DNA from: Rhinolophus ferrumequinum
Taxonomy: Eukaryota > Chordata > Mammalia > Chiroptera > Rhinolophidae
Length of the DNA stretch: 64,000 bases
Direction of reading: 5' to 3'
Assembly: GCF_004115265.2 (NCBI RefSeq)
Contig: NC_046305.1
Coordinates: forward strand, 41,760,187-41,824,186
The position numbers and the translations under genes are program-made. How positions within the stretch are numbered: the first letter of the stretch is position 1; every line of letters starts with the position of its first letter. This document shows, piece by piece, positions 46,425-57,522 of the stretch. The notes under the pieces are model-generated. The model worked only from the letters and a program-made list of their open reading frames with translations. It was not told the origin of the DNA and ran no database searches.

Positions 46425-46721
46425 ACTCCCTCTGATCTAGCCGAGAGGACAATGGGCGGAGGGGAGCCGCAGAGTCGTTGAGGAACTTCCGGGAGCCTGA
46501 GAACGTACGCCCTCTGCCTCGTGGCGCCCACTCCCGGGCCCTGGAGGCCCCGCGGCTGCCGTAGGGCTGCAGTCGCCCCAGGAATCACTTCCTCTGGGAC
46601 GAAGTGGGGCGGAGCCTAGGGGAGGGCTGTGAGCGCTTTAGGCTCCGCCCCTCGGTCGGAAGATTTAATTTCAAGTCCGTGTTGGCCAAAGCCCCGAACT
46701 CAGAGCACGAAAATCAGCGCC
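46425..46721 (+). promoter_or_regulatory. GSTM copy 2 promoter/5'UTR block (unique)
   Basis: CpG-rich block with GC boxes (gaagtggggcggagcc at 46601-46616, ggctccgcccctcgg at 46641-46655), ETS-like gaacttccgggagc and cacttcctctgg, and an AT-rich gatttaattt at about 46662-46671 that could act as a weak TATA. It does not align with the copy 1 block. Confidence 0.65.
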
Positions 46722-49700
46722 ATGGCCACCATGACTTTGGGATACTGGGACCTGCGCGGGGTGAGCGCGGGGTCCCCCCGGGCGGAGGGGATGGAGGCGG
46801 GCGAACGGGGAAATGCGGCGCAGCAGGGGGCCGGTTCGACCACGAGGGTCCTCCTCAGGGCTGGCTGCAGCCAAGACCCATTCCGCCCCCTTTCCTTCTC
46901 AGGCGGGCGTGGGGGTGTTGGGGGGCTGGGGGTACCCGCAGCAGAGAGTCTGTCTCGCAGTCGGAACCCCCATCTCTGACCTCTGTCGCGGCCGTCTCTC
47001 CCAGCTGGCTCACGCCATCCGCCTGCTGCTGGAGTACACAGACTCCAACTATGAAGAGAAGAAGTACGCGATGGGGGACGGTAATGGCATCCTCCTTGCG
47101 TTCCGACTTCGGCCCAACTCCTGCTGATTTGGTACCAAGCGCGGGTGTCCTGGCCGCCTGGTGCTCGCCGCTGATGCCCTCCGCCAGCTGGAGCAGGGGC
47201 TTGTCCTTCCTTGAGCCCCCCGAGTACAGCTTGGCCTTCCAAATAGGACAGGAGTGGGGATTGCTGGGCCCCCTGTGTGCAGTTCCTGGGATGGCTTCTT
47301 CCCCTAAGGCTTGCCTCCACCTTGTGCAAGCCTTACCCATGTGGGTCCTTGAGACTCTTAAGCGTCCCCCCCCCCACCCCCCACACCTGGAATGAGAGAC
47401 TTAGCGGTTCAGATTCCGGATCCACCTGTCAGGGGCTTTGCCACTGACTCCTCGGTAGGTTCCCTGGGACAGAGGGTTGGCCTTGGGAAGTTTCTTTCAC
47501 TCCATCTTCTCTACCACAGCTCCCGACTATGACAGAAGCCAGTGGCTGAGTGAAAAATTCAAGCTGGGCCTGGACTTCCCCAATGTAGGTGCAGAGGCAG
47601 GGGCGCTGTGGGAGACTGAACCTTGCCTTGAACTTTGCCTCTGCTCTGAAATCTCCTTTCCCAGCTTGGATAGAGGCTTCAGGATAGAGGCTTCTGCTCA
47701 GCCTCTCAGCTTCCTGCTTCTCTTCACTGCCTTTCCATGACGTTCTGTGTTCCAGCTCATTCATTCATTTTAAATATATTTATTCAGTGCCTACCCGTGG
47801 GCCAAACACTGAGAGGCCAGTGTCGTCTCTGCCCTTGATGAAGGGAGGGGGTGCAGGGGAGCCTATGGCTGACTGCCCCTGTTGACCTTTCAGCTGCCCT
47901 ACTTAATTGATGGCGCTCACAGACTCACCCAGAGCAACGCCATCCTTCGCTACATTGCTCGCAAGCATAACCTATGTGAGTGGGATTGAGGGCAGGATGC
48001 TGGGGTTCCGGTGGCTATGCCCCTGGGCTGGCTGGGGCGGATAGTGAGGGAGCATCTCTGCTGTGTCTGTAGGTGGGGAGACGGAGGAGGAGAGGATTCG
48101 TATGGACATTTTGGAGAACGAGGTTATGGATACCCGAATGTCCCTGGGCAGGATTTGCTACAGCCCTGAATTTGTGAGTCCCCTCCTGCTCTGTTAGGCT
48201 GAGTAGGTTTCCATAGGACTTTGGACTCTTGTGTCCCATCTGCTCTGGTCCTGTTTGTCATTTGGCCTTCTTGGAACTTCTGATCCTCCAACCTGGTCTC
48301 TATACTCCCAGCAGAGTGACCCTCATAACTCCCACTGCCTCACATGAAAACGGACGCAGTTCCTTCCATGTTAGAATAGAGTCCCGCCCCCAGGGTGGAG
48401 GTTTAGTTCTTAAAGTGTGTTCACCTTGTTAGCCCAGCACTGCCTCCTGGACCCCGAGGACGTCAGCACATGTGCCCAGTAGGCAGCACGGGCAGCCACA
48501 GATCCTCTGTGCCTCTCCCTCTTGCTCTCAGTCCCTGACGTTCTCCTCATCTGTCCGGAAAGTGCTTATGTCCTTCCAGCTAGAACTTATGACTTCTTTC
48601 CCTGGGTCATTTTAGTCTGTGCTGCTTTGATGCTGCCTGACATCTGAGTCCAGGGCTCTGCCAAGTTCTGCCCGCACCCCAGGGTCTGTCCCAGAGCAGG
48701 GTGTTTTGAGATGAGTGGTGACAGGTTCAGGAACACGTTGGATTTTCTCTGTGCCTTCCCAGTCCTTCTTACAGATGGGAACTGGTACCCAGTAGGAGTT
48801 CAAAGAACCCAGGTCCGATTAAATCGCAGCCTGGGCACTGAGGCAGGTGCCGTCAGGGCCCGTGGCTGCTCATCTTTGGCAGCTGGGGGTCAGGCACTGC
48901 CCTGGGGAGGCCTCCCTGTCTGCTGAGGAGTCTGCGTCTGAGGGTGGTGACAGCTATTTTGTGCCTCAGGAGAAACTGAAGCCTGATTACTTGAAGGCGC
49001 TCCCTGAAAAGATGAAGCTCTTCTCACAGTTTCTGGGAAAGAGGACTTGGTTTGCGGGGGACAAGGTAAGGGGAAGGTTTTGGGGTGGGGGAGATGACGT
49101 TTTCCCTGGTTCAGAGTTAGGCACCCATCATCCTTTGCCTCTCTGCAGCTCACCTATGTGGATTTCCTGGCTTATGACGTCTTAGACGTGCTCCGTACAT
49201 TCGAGCCCAAGTGCCTGGATGCCTTCCCGAACCTGAAAGACTTTGTGTCCCGCTTCGAGGTGATTCCGCTGATCCTCCAACTGTTTATATCTCTACTGTC
49301 TTCCCTTGTCTCCCTGATGCTTTCCTGAGACTGGAGCTAAAATGAAGAATAATTAGCTTTCATCGAAGACTTGCTATATCAGGGTCTGTGCTCAGCATCT
49401 TACACAGGTTGTGTTAAATTTAATGTTTCCAACTTTCCTACATAGTAGATCTATCACCTCCACTTTACAGATGAGGAAGTCAGGCTGAAAGGATAGGTCA
49501 TTTGCTCAAGGTCACAGAGTCAGGGCAGGCTGTGCTGGGCTCCCAGTCAGCGCTGGGTTCTCTGGGCAGCAGTCAGTGGCTCCCCGTTCCCTGCACTGAA
49601 AGGAAAAGCTCAGATCCTTCTCCAGCCTGGGTTTCGAGCTCCGGACAGTGTGGATGAAGCAGAATGTTCAGTAGTTTGTATGTAGGAAAATTAGTGGAGT

Positions 49701-51436
49701 TGAGACAAGGAGGATTGACACTAAGTCTCAAAGACTCGGACAATATTAACTCCGGATCTCCAGACAGCTTTGCAGAATGAGATCCCCCATCTGGGGCGGT
49801 CAGTACTGAGGTTTCTGGGGTGTCCGTGCTGGGATGTGTGTACTTGTATGGGTTCCCTGGGGAAGGGTTTTATCTTGATGATTTCTGTGTTGGACACTTT
49901 TTTTCCTTCTTACTTTCCTCCTTCCCATTCTTTCCTTCTTCCCTCCAATTACCCAAGATACTGTCACTGAGGTGGGGTAGTCATTTGTTGTGTCACGTTC
50001 ACTGATTTCCCTTCTACTCTGTATGAGGCACTGTGTCAGGCGCAGAGGGGATGCACAGGTGACCCATCCCTGGAGACCCCCCTCCTGGGGCTCAGTGCCG
50101 TTGGAGCAGTACAGGGGTACCAAGCGGTGTGGTGCTGTGGGACCAGCTTGGTGCTGGCGGAGCAGAGCGTGGACCCCACGTCACGGCTCATCATCGGTCC
50201 CCGGCAGTCAGTCACAAAGTCTGCTCTGTGAACGTTTGGGGAATTTCAGGCATCAGCCCATCAGGATTTTTCAGCCTGCAATCTTTCCCTTTGCCACTCC
50301 CCACCAAGAGATCTGCTTTCTCATCTAGTTCTTATCAGCTCTGGTTCCAGTCCAAACTGATCAGCCTTGGTGATGATGCAAGAGCTGGGTGACCGACAGG
50401 CAGCGAGGGATGGGGACAGCTGTTGGCTACAGTCTCTGCCCTGTTGGGGCCTGGCCTGTTGGGGACAGGCGGTCCGAGGATCTTTGAATCCTGTAGTACT
50501 TCCCGGGCATTCTCTATCTTGGGAACATGGTGCTCACCTGCCAAAGGCCGAGTTGGCTGTGGCAGGACCGGGAATGAGGTAGTTTGGGGCCCAGTGAGAT
50601 TGGGCTCAAGTACCAGGCCAAACCGCTGACTTCCTCCTTTCAGTGGCGTAATAAGAGTCTGGCCTGGCCTGGCTCTCCTGCTGCTCAGTCTCCTATCAGC
50701 TTTCATCCCGGTTTTGCTGAGTCATTGGGTGTGATCTGGGCAAGTCTGCAACTGCACAGGCTCCTTCTGAGCCTCTTTGCTGTGTTGGGTCCCTCTGTGT
50801 TCCCTGCCAAGCCAGGATTCTCTCTCTGCGGAACGAGATTGTGCAGACTGGGAGGGTCAAGGCCTCCTGTGTGGGAGGGGAGTGCAGCACAAAGACCATA
50901 GAATGGGAGAGAGAGAGAGAGAGAGAGCGCCAGGCTGCCTTGCAGCCCTTCCCACTTGCCAGCTGTGTGAGTGTGAGGAAGGTGCTTGAGCTCTGTGTGC
51001 CTCGGTTTCCTTTCTGATGAATGGTGATTGTATAACCTGTCTTGTAGGGAGTTGCATGGAGATTCTAAACCTCTCTCATCATCTCTAGTGGATGTAAAGC
51101 ACCTAGCACCGTGTCGAGTCTTATCATGTGGTAACTCTACTAAGATATCACATCAGTTACAGGAAACTGGAAGCATTGATTTACCAGAGCTGGGGACCCC
51201 AGCCAGGTAGACTGTCTTCTGCCCCAACGGTTGACCCCACAAAGAAGGCTTGCCCGGAGCCTGCAGTCGGTGTGCGTAGAGTGGGGCTGCTTGATCTCCA
51301 GGGGGGCAGCAGACCCTGAAGTCTCGCCTTGTTTTTCTACCCTCAGGGCCTGAAGAAGATCTCTGCATACATGAAGTCCAGTCGCTTCCTCCCAAGACCT
51401 TTTTTTGGAAAGATGGCCTCGTGGGGCAACAAGTAG
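46722..51436 (+). CDS. GSTM: mu-class glutathione S-transferase, copy 2, 219 aa
   Basis: Same enzyme family and gene structure as copy 1. Exons 46722-46760, 47005-47080, 47520-47584, 47894-47975, 48073-48173, 48970-49065, 49149-49259, 51347-51436, all GT-AG, in frame, with one extra codon in exon 1 ([13 protein letters not shown]; catalytic Tyr at 8). Starting at the second ATG (46731) would give 216 aa. Exons 2 to 4 and 6 encode the same protein as copy 1. Differences cluster: TRMSLGRI against SSNQLATV in exon 5, VLDVLRTF against ILDLHCVF in exon 7, and [10 protein letters not shown] against [10 protein letters not shown] in exon 8. The aligned residue 210 is Gly here and Thr in copy 1. No AATAAA lies in its own 3'UTR before the relict exon downstream. 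Intact and probably functional, with different substrate preference (inference). Confidence 0.95.
49333..49553 (+). repeat. MIR SINE relic in GSTM copy 2 intron 7
   Basis: Paralogous to the MIR at 40741-40960, with the same breakpoints. Confidence 0.82.
50935..51135 (+). repeat. MIR-like SINE relic in GSTM copy 2 intron 7
   Basis: Paralogous to the relic at 42340-42535. The GA run just before it is longer here. Confidence 0.7.
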
Positions 51437-51870
51437 GGCCTTCACAGCCAGGAGAAGGGTGCAAGAAGCCAGCGCTGTGCTTGCTATGCCTGGGCCCTGG
51501 AGAAGAGCCGGATATCCCAGAACCACCAGAACCAGCTGTCTTGTTCATTTGTCCTTTTCTTTCCTTCACTGAGGCCCTATTTAGCCCCTTTTCTTTCCCC
51601 AGTCCCAATTCACCCACTTCTAAATGCTATGCAGCACCCCAGTTTTCTCTGTGAAGTCTCTCCCCAATATTGTCCTTCCTGCACTAAAGCCAACCAGACT
51701 GGCCTTCCTTTCAGTGGTTTCTCTGGTTCAAGGAGCCCAACCGGACCCCTGGCCTGGAGAGCTCAGCCCTGAGTATTCACCACTGCCCTGAACTCCATGT
51801 ATTTAGAATGGGGTGTATGAGCCCCAGGTGCTCGGCACACCTGAGGTCTGTTCTGCTTTGCTCACCCCAA

Positions 51871-51957
51871 GGCCTGACGCTCTCTGCCTACATGAAGTCT
51901 AGCCATTTCCTCCCAGTACCTCTCTTTCTAAAGGTTGCTCTCTGGGACGACAAGTAG
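51871..51957 (+). pseudogene. relict terminal exon of a third GSTM gene
   Basis: Reads G-L-T-L-S-A-Y-M-K-S-S-H-F-L-P-V-P-L-F-L, then KVALWDDK and stop, clearly GSTM exon 8 but 29 codons instead of 30. The bases where the acceptor AG should be (51869-51870) are AA, so in-phase use as an exon is unlikely. No other exons of this gene lie nearby. It is followed by a GSTM-type 3'UTR and AATAAA. It probably marks an unequal crossover that removed most of a third gene. Host gene remnant, not a retrocopy, because intron-like sequence precedes it. Confidence 0.88.
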
Positions 51958-52199
51958 GTCCATGTAACAGTCGGGATTGGGGTGCAAGGAGCACACAGTG
52001 GCCCTGGAGAACAGATGGACTTCTCTGCACCTTTCGAACCAGCTCTCTTACTTCTTTCTCTTTTTTACTCCCTTCGGCCTCCCACCATATGCCTTATTGG
52101 CCTCATATCGTCTTCCCCACCCCCTTTCCTCCAAGCCCTCTAAAGCGTCGGCTCCCCACTTTTCTTCAGCAATGTTCCTACCCCCATCCACATTACCCC

Positions 52200-52385
52200 T
52201 CTTGCAGTAAATCCAACCAGACTGATGTTCCTTTCAGTAGTTGCCCTGCTTTGAGGAGCCTGACTGGACCCCTGGCCTGCAGATCTCACCGCTGAGCTCC
52301 CAGCACTGCCCTGAAGACCAGCTCACCGAGCATGGTCCCTGCTCGGCCCTGCCTGCTCGCTAATAAAGCCTTAATCACACATGCT
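52200..52385 (+). terminator. GSTM 3' end with AATAAA, shared by copy 2 and the relict
   Basis: taaatccaaccagactgatg and tggacccctggcctgcagat match the GSTM 3'UTR end. AATAAA lies at 52362-52367 in ctaataaagccttaatcac, the same context as AGTAAA in copy 1. It is the first canonical signal downstream of copy 2. Confidence 0.75.
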
Positions 52386-52439
52386 TGTCTTCTTTTCCCT
52401 CTTGGCCACTGGACTCAGGACTAACTGGACTCAGGACTA

Positions 52440-52485
<46 letters not shown>

Positions 52486-53680
52486 CGCGCGCGCGCACAG
52501 GAAGGGGGACAGTTAGGATTATAAGGTTTCGCGCTCATTTCTATCTCTGTACCTTGTGCCTCAGCACGGGGTCTCTATAGAAGAGGGGGCCTTTGTGTCT
52601 GGGTGCCTTCTTAATCCAGCATTCGTGGAGTGCCTTCTGTAAGCTCACAGTACTCTATCATAGTTCAGGGGGCTCTTGGGTGGTGGAGAAGGGAGTTGAA
52701 CCGTCCATTGATAGTGTAGGAGCCTGGTGACTACCTTCTGTCAACCTTTTCCAGGATGTTCCCGGCTGTAAGTACCCTTCCTCTGTGCTCTGACATCTCA
52801 ACAAAACCCACTCCACTATATTATAATTGTTGTTTCACTATTTTCCTCTCCAACTCGATCATAAATCTGTTGAGGAGCGAATCCACGTCTAATTTGACTT
52901 TTTATCTCTCATATCCATCACACTGCCTGAACATAGTCAATAAAAGCTGGAAATTTGAATTATCTCTAGGCGAAACCCTGGCAAACTCTACAGCCATTTT
53001 TGGGATTTAGAGCTCTGGATCTAGTGAATCTCAGCCACTGGAGGTAAAGAATAAGGCGCAGAAGATTTTAAATGTACGACTCTGGGAGAATGAGCCATCA
53101 GCTCTAACTTAAGCATTTAATAGGGTCCAGCTGCTCTTTGAATCACTTGACCTGACATGGACAGGCCTAGTGTCCTGGGCCAAAAGGCAGCCAACCAGGA
53201 GGTGATGTGGGCCTGACAGCTACAAAGGTGAAGAATTCGTCAAATAGCCATCTGATGCGTGGGTTACTCAAACAGTGGCAGGACAGGAGTTGGGCCTCCC
53301 TAAGGCACAGCCTTGAGACTTAGCTCATAACAGGAGAAGATTTGGAGAAGAATCTTGTTGAGCATTGGTCCAGATGGTCACTGCCTGCAAGTGCACTTCT
53401 TACAGTTACTGAATAAAAAGGGAGCAATAGGACTAACGTTAAAGATCATTAAGAAATAAATGATTAATTAAAAAAAACTGGTAAGATAAAAGTTCAGCAA
53501 AGCTAATAAAAGTTTATGAAACTGGTAAGATAAAAGTTAAGCCAAAAGCATGTTAAACTTTAACTTAAAGACAGAAGGGATAAGAATACAAAGGAATAGA
53601 AATTAGGAGTGACATTATGATAAAAGATAAGCAGAGAGAATAAAAATATTAGAGAAAAAGCAATATAGAATAGGTTGGCA
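52386..53680. other. intergenic, little recognised
   Basis: Holds the TG/CG tract. Otherwise AT-rich sequence without gene signal. Confidence 0.45.
52444..52498. repeat. (TG)n(CG)n alternating purine-pyrimidine tract
   Basis: About 34 bases of TG repeats run directly into about 19 bases of CG repeats with no break in alternation. This is classic Z-DNA-forming sequence, some 80 bases after the GSTM poly(A) signal. Confidence 0.95.
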
Positions 53681-53684
53681 AATG

Positions 53685-53870
53685 TTTTCTGTAAAGGGCT
53701 GGATAGCAAATATTTCTGGCTTTGTGTGCCATATGGTCTTTGTCACAATTACTCATCTATCGCTGTAGTGTGAAAGCATCCATAGACAATACATAAATAA
53801 GTGGGTGGGGCTATATTCCAATAGAACTTCAAAAGCAGATGGCCACAGTTACCAGACTTCTGATCTAGAA
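53685..53870 (+). mobile_element. hAT-like MITE relic
   Basis: aggttggcaaatgttttctg, taaagggctggatagcaaat, gtgaaagcatccatagacaa and ccaatagaacttcaaaagc resemble an ancient mammalian hAT-type repeat. Family name uncertain. Confidence 0.6.
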
Positions 53871-53920
53871 GCTCAAATCAAAAAGGCATAATTAAAAAAC
53901 AACCAGCCAACTAATCAACA

Positions 53921-53939
53921 GAGAGAGAGAGAGAAAGAA

Positions 53940-53977
<38 letters not shown>
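53921..53977. repeat. (GA)n microsatellite
   Basis: Interrupted GA run of about 57 bases. Confidence 0.95.
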
Positions 53978-53980
<3 letters not shown>

Positions 53981-55495
53981 GCTATATTAAAGCCTAAATA
54001 TTAGATTTAGATTTGAACGTAATAGGTGATTATTTAAAAAAAGAAACAAAACTCAATCCTTAAAAAGGAGGAGCGATGTGATAATGAAGACAGTTGCAAA
54101 TGAAAACAACTTTTTTCCTCAACATTGTGGTCAAAATTATAAGAGGTAAAAACATGCGTTTTAAAGTCTGGGGTAGAAATAGTAGAACGTATGTACTTTA
54201 AACTGAGGCAAGCAAAAACACCGATTTGATTGTGGCTAGATCTAGCAGAGGCCCCAAGACCGGGGGATTCTTTGGTGCCTCCTGACTGTGTGGCCATATG
54301 GTTTAGTGTGTATCTTTCCCTTCTAAAATGGGAACACGAGTCATACTCTGAGAACATGGTTTCCTGCATTGGTGTCTCCTGCATGGGTCTGTAATCTTAA
54401 GTCTCCTGCCTTAGTATTCCTCCATTATCACGGTATTAGCAGAGAAAGATAAAGCTGATAGAGACCCCAAGACAGCAGGTTATAGAAAATGGAAGTTTAT
54501 TCTTCTTCCATGTTCCATGGGAGATAGTCCAGGCTGTCGAGGCAGCCCTGCTCCATGAAGTAACTCAGGGACTCAGGCTCCTTCCATCTTGTGGCTCTGC
54601 CATCCCTGCGGTGCTTCCTCATCATCTTGGTTGATGCTATATCATGAGTATTGGAAGGAAAATAGAGAAAACCCAAGGAAGCAACTTCCCATTATGCAAG
54701 TAAGGCACAAGTTGCATAGGTCACGATTGTTCACATTCCATTTGGAAGGTTCAGTTGCGTGTTATACCTCGTCACAAGGGTAGACCCATATTTCAAAAGA
54801 AGAATGACTTTTGGTGTTCAACTGCAATCACTCCCACACCCAGAAAAGTGGGAAAATCTTGGGATTAAGTCAGTGGTTTAAAGCAGGTAAGATAAAGGTT
54901 AAGGTATTAAAGATATTTATTTTAAGATAGACCTAAGGGGAGTGGCTCCTTATTGCTGAAACAGGAAAATGATTTATTAGAGGTATCAGGTAGCACGTGG
55001 AATCCCTGGGAGGTCCAGGGAGTTGGTTTTAGAGACTGGGTAGCCAGGAAGTGGCCCTAACTACGTACATGTGGGATTGTTCTAGAGAATGCTCCACGGC
55101 CATTGCTGGGCACAGACACTGGAGAGCCTACCCCTGACACGTGGCACTGGATGCACATGTCTCACCACTGTTGCCTCCAAAATCCTGATCTTTCCCCCAC
55201 TAGCGTTGCCAGAAAACAAATTCTCAGGGCCTGCTTCTTTATGGCTGAAGTCTGTACTGCTGTGTGCAATTAATTCACAGAGCCTGGGTCCCAAGTGAAT
55301 TAGTTAGGATTAAGTTCTGTTGTACATAGCTAAATATTAACAGTGGCTTAACTAGGACAGAAGCTGATTGAAGGAAAGCTCTGAAGGTGGACAGCTGAGC
55401 CTTGGTAATGTTGGCTTCATAGTAAGTAGCCTTAAGGACTCAGCTTCTTAATTTTATAGTGTAGCTCCTTCAGAGCTCCTTCAGAGCTTAGTGCT
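53978..55495. other. intergenic with unclassified old repeats
   Basis: Segments at about 54480-54790 and 55310-55480 (for example agaaaatggaagtttattct, ggactcaggctccttccat, taaatattaacagtggctta) look like one ancient dispersed repeat family I cannot name. No gene. Confidence 0.4.
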
Positions 55496-55496
55496 T

Positions 55497-55630
55497 AGAG
55501 CATTAAGCACTTACATGAAGCAAACTTTTCTCCTTCCAGTTCTGATTTGAACAAAGGGAATCAACACATGGCGTGAGTCCCTGCTTTGTGTTGGGCACTA
55601 TACAAGCGCTACACTAAAAAATTACTGAAG
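55497..55630 (+). repeat. 134-bp local duplicate, copy A
   Basis: Matches 57523-57656 with a single difference seen (gttctgattt against gttctcattt). It interrupts an older dispersed repeat whose other part resumes at about 55660. Confidence 0.9.
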
Positions 55631-55639
55631 CTTACTTTT

Positions 55640-57500
55640 ATCTCCATTTTCTGTGTCACCTCATCGTCTGAAATGGCTGCTGGAACCCCGTCACATCTGT
55701 ATTCCAAACAGCAGGAGGCAGAAGGAGGAATAGGGGTTGTTCTTTCCTTCTTAAGGAAACTTCCTGGAAGTAACATGTAACACTGCTGCTTATATCTCAT
55801 TGGCTAGAACGTAATCATACTGGGAATGACATCTTTTGCCTGGGAAGTTATGTACTCTCCAGAAACGGAGATTCTGTGACACCAGAAGATGGGGCGCTGG
55901 ATATCGAGAGTCAACTAGCAGTCTTCTACTTTGGGGAGGCGGGACTTGTGAGAAATCCCCCATCTGGAAGAAGGGTGTTTCAAAGATGCAGAGGATACAT
56001 CTGCAAGAGGATGCTTGCCACAGACGTATTCCTTTCCACATGTGTATTTCCAAACGATCATTACGATAGCCACCACCATTAAATGCTCTTGCCTAACATA
56101 AGGCAACCATCCCTGTACAAACAAAAACACATCCACCCTCTTTTGCCCAAAGTAGGTACAACTTAAAGTGTCATCATCAACTGCTGCACCCCTTTCTAAA
56201 TTGGGGATCTCTGGGTAATATTCAGATCGATGTTATGAAAATGACAGACTAAAACATAATGTCAATGACCCCCCAGTTAACCCTATTATATAAAATACTA
56301 AGGGAATGAGAGAAAAAAAAGGGAAAATTAGGTGACTTCTATGATGTAATGGAAAACAGCCTGCACTCAGATATGCAGAAAAACTGTTCTGCATGTATTT
56401 ACAATGCGTATAGGATGACCACCTTTCGTGAGAGGATTCAGAAGGCACAGTGCATGATGAGGCTTTTATCTGAAGAGATGTTGCAAAACAAGGCTTTTAG
56501 TTGCATTGATAGCAGCAACCTAAAGTCACTCCCTGGATTGGCTCTTGTCTCCATTCCTCCACTTTCACCTTCACTATCATCCCACTTTATTAGCCTATAT
56601 TTTTAAAGATTTCTGTGGCATGATGAATGAAACCTTTATTGATGACAGACACACAGAGAACCTGCCTGCCACCACGTGGTAACTCAAGGCTTGGAAGCAG
56701 AGAAGAGGGGCCAAGCCTGATGGATTCTGGAACAACTCTTCCTGTAAATGCGAATTGTCTTATTCCTGCTGAATCAGATCTGGCTTCTCCCAAATGACTC
56801 CACTTTGTGGGGCAGCCCCCCAGGTCCCCCTGTACAGCACAGTCCTGTTCAAGAGGCCCAACCAGCGCTCTGAATTTCCTGCTTTCTTCTAGTTCTCTTC
56901 TCATTTGAAACATCACTTTGGAAGGAAGCAGATAGTTTCAGTCACAGATCAAAAAAAAATGTCTGTTGATACAACTGGAAACATTACACCATAGAAGATA
57001 AAATGCAGACCTATTCTAACTTCCTTGAATTGTAACACAATACCATCCTGTTTGTTCTATTCCAGCCCTCTGCACCCCTGAAAACACTCCTTTCTAATAA
57101 CCTCAAGTTGACCCTCTGTCTCGATGTGGGGACACATAGCAGTAGCTACTCATTTGAAATTTAAATACAAACATATCCATTTTAATATTTTCTTCTGGAT
57201 TTAAATCTCACATGTGAGTCACCTGTAGCTACTTCCATTGAAAATCCCCAAAGAGTCTAACTATCCCAGTCGGTTTTCAGAAATATTTCATTTCAATTGG
57301 GCCTAAGCAACGGGCAAGCCAGACCACGAAATGACCCCACTCTCCAGCATCAGAGTTCTTTCCTGGTCCTCGGGCCCTCTGTGAACTTGAACTTCTGTCC
57401 TGACTCCAAGCACTTCTACCTGAATGATCCCTACTGATCCTGTTACGTTACAAGAACAGGGTATCCCATTTTAGTGTTCTGTTGCCCAACCAGAACAGAG
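55640..57500. other. intergenic; possible minus-strand poly(A) site
   Basis: 55660-55815 continues the old repeat. On the minus strand a canonical AATAAA (complement at 56635-56640) ends a 108-codon open frame at 56590-56916. No family motif recognised; a 3'UTR of an upstream minus-strand gene is possible but unproven. Confidence 0.3.
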
Positions 57501-57522
57501 AAGAATTTTCAGAAGTTCCTTC

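Larger units (their letters stand above)
45537..51690 (+). repeat. GSTM segmental duplication, unit 2
   Basis: Second unit of the tandem duplication. Tight similarity to unit 1 starts near ctattctcttagttttgaaa and ends within the 3'UTR, after which a piece of a third GSTM gene follows. Confidence 0.92.

Noticed and set aside
51871-51957. Alternative functional last exon of GSTM copy 2
   Set aside because: The in-phase acceptor is AA and the exon is one codon short. Using the nearby AG would shift the frame. Kept as a relict pending transcript data.
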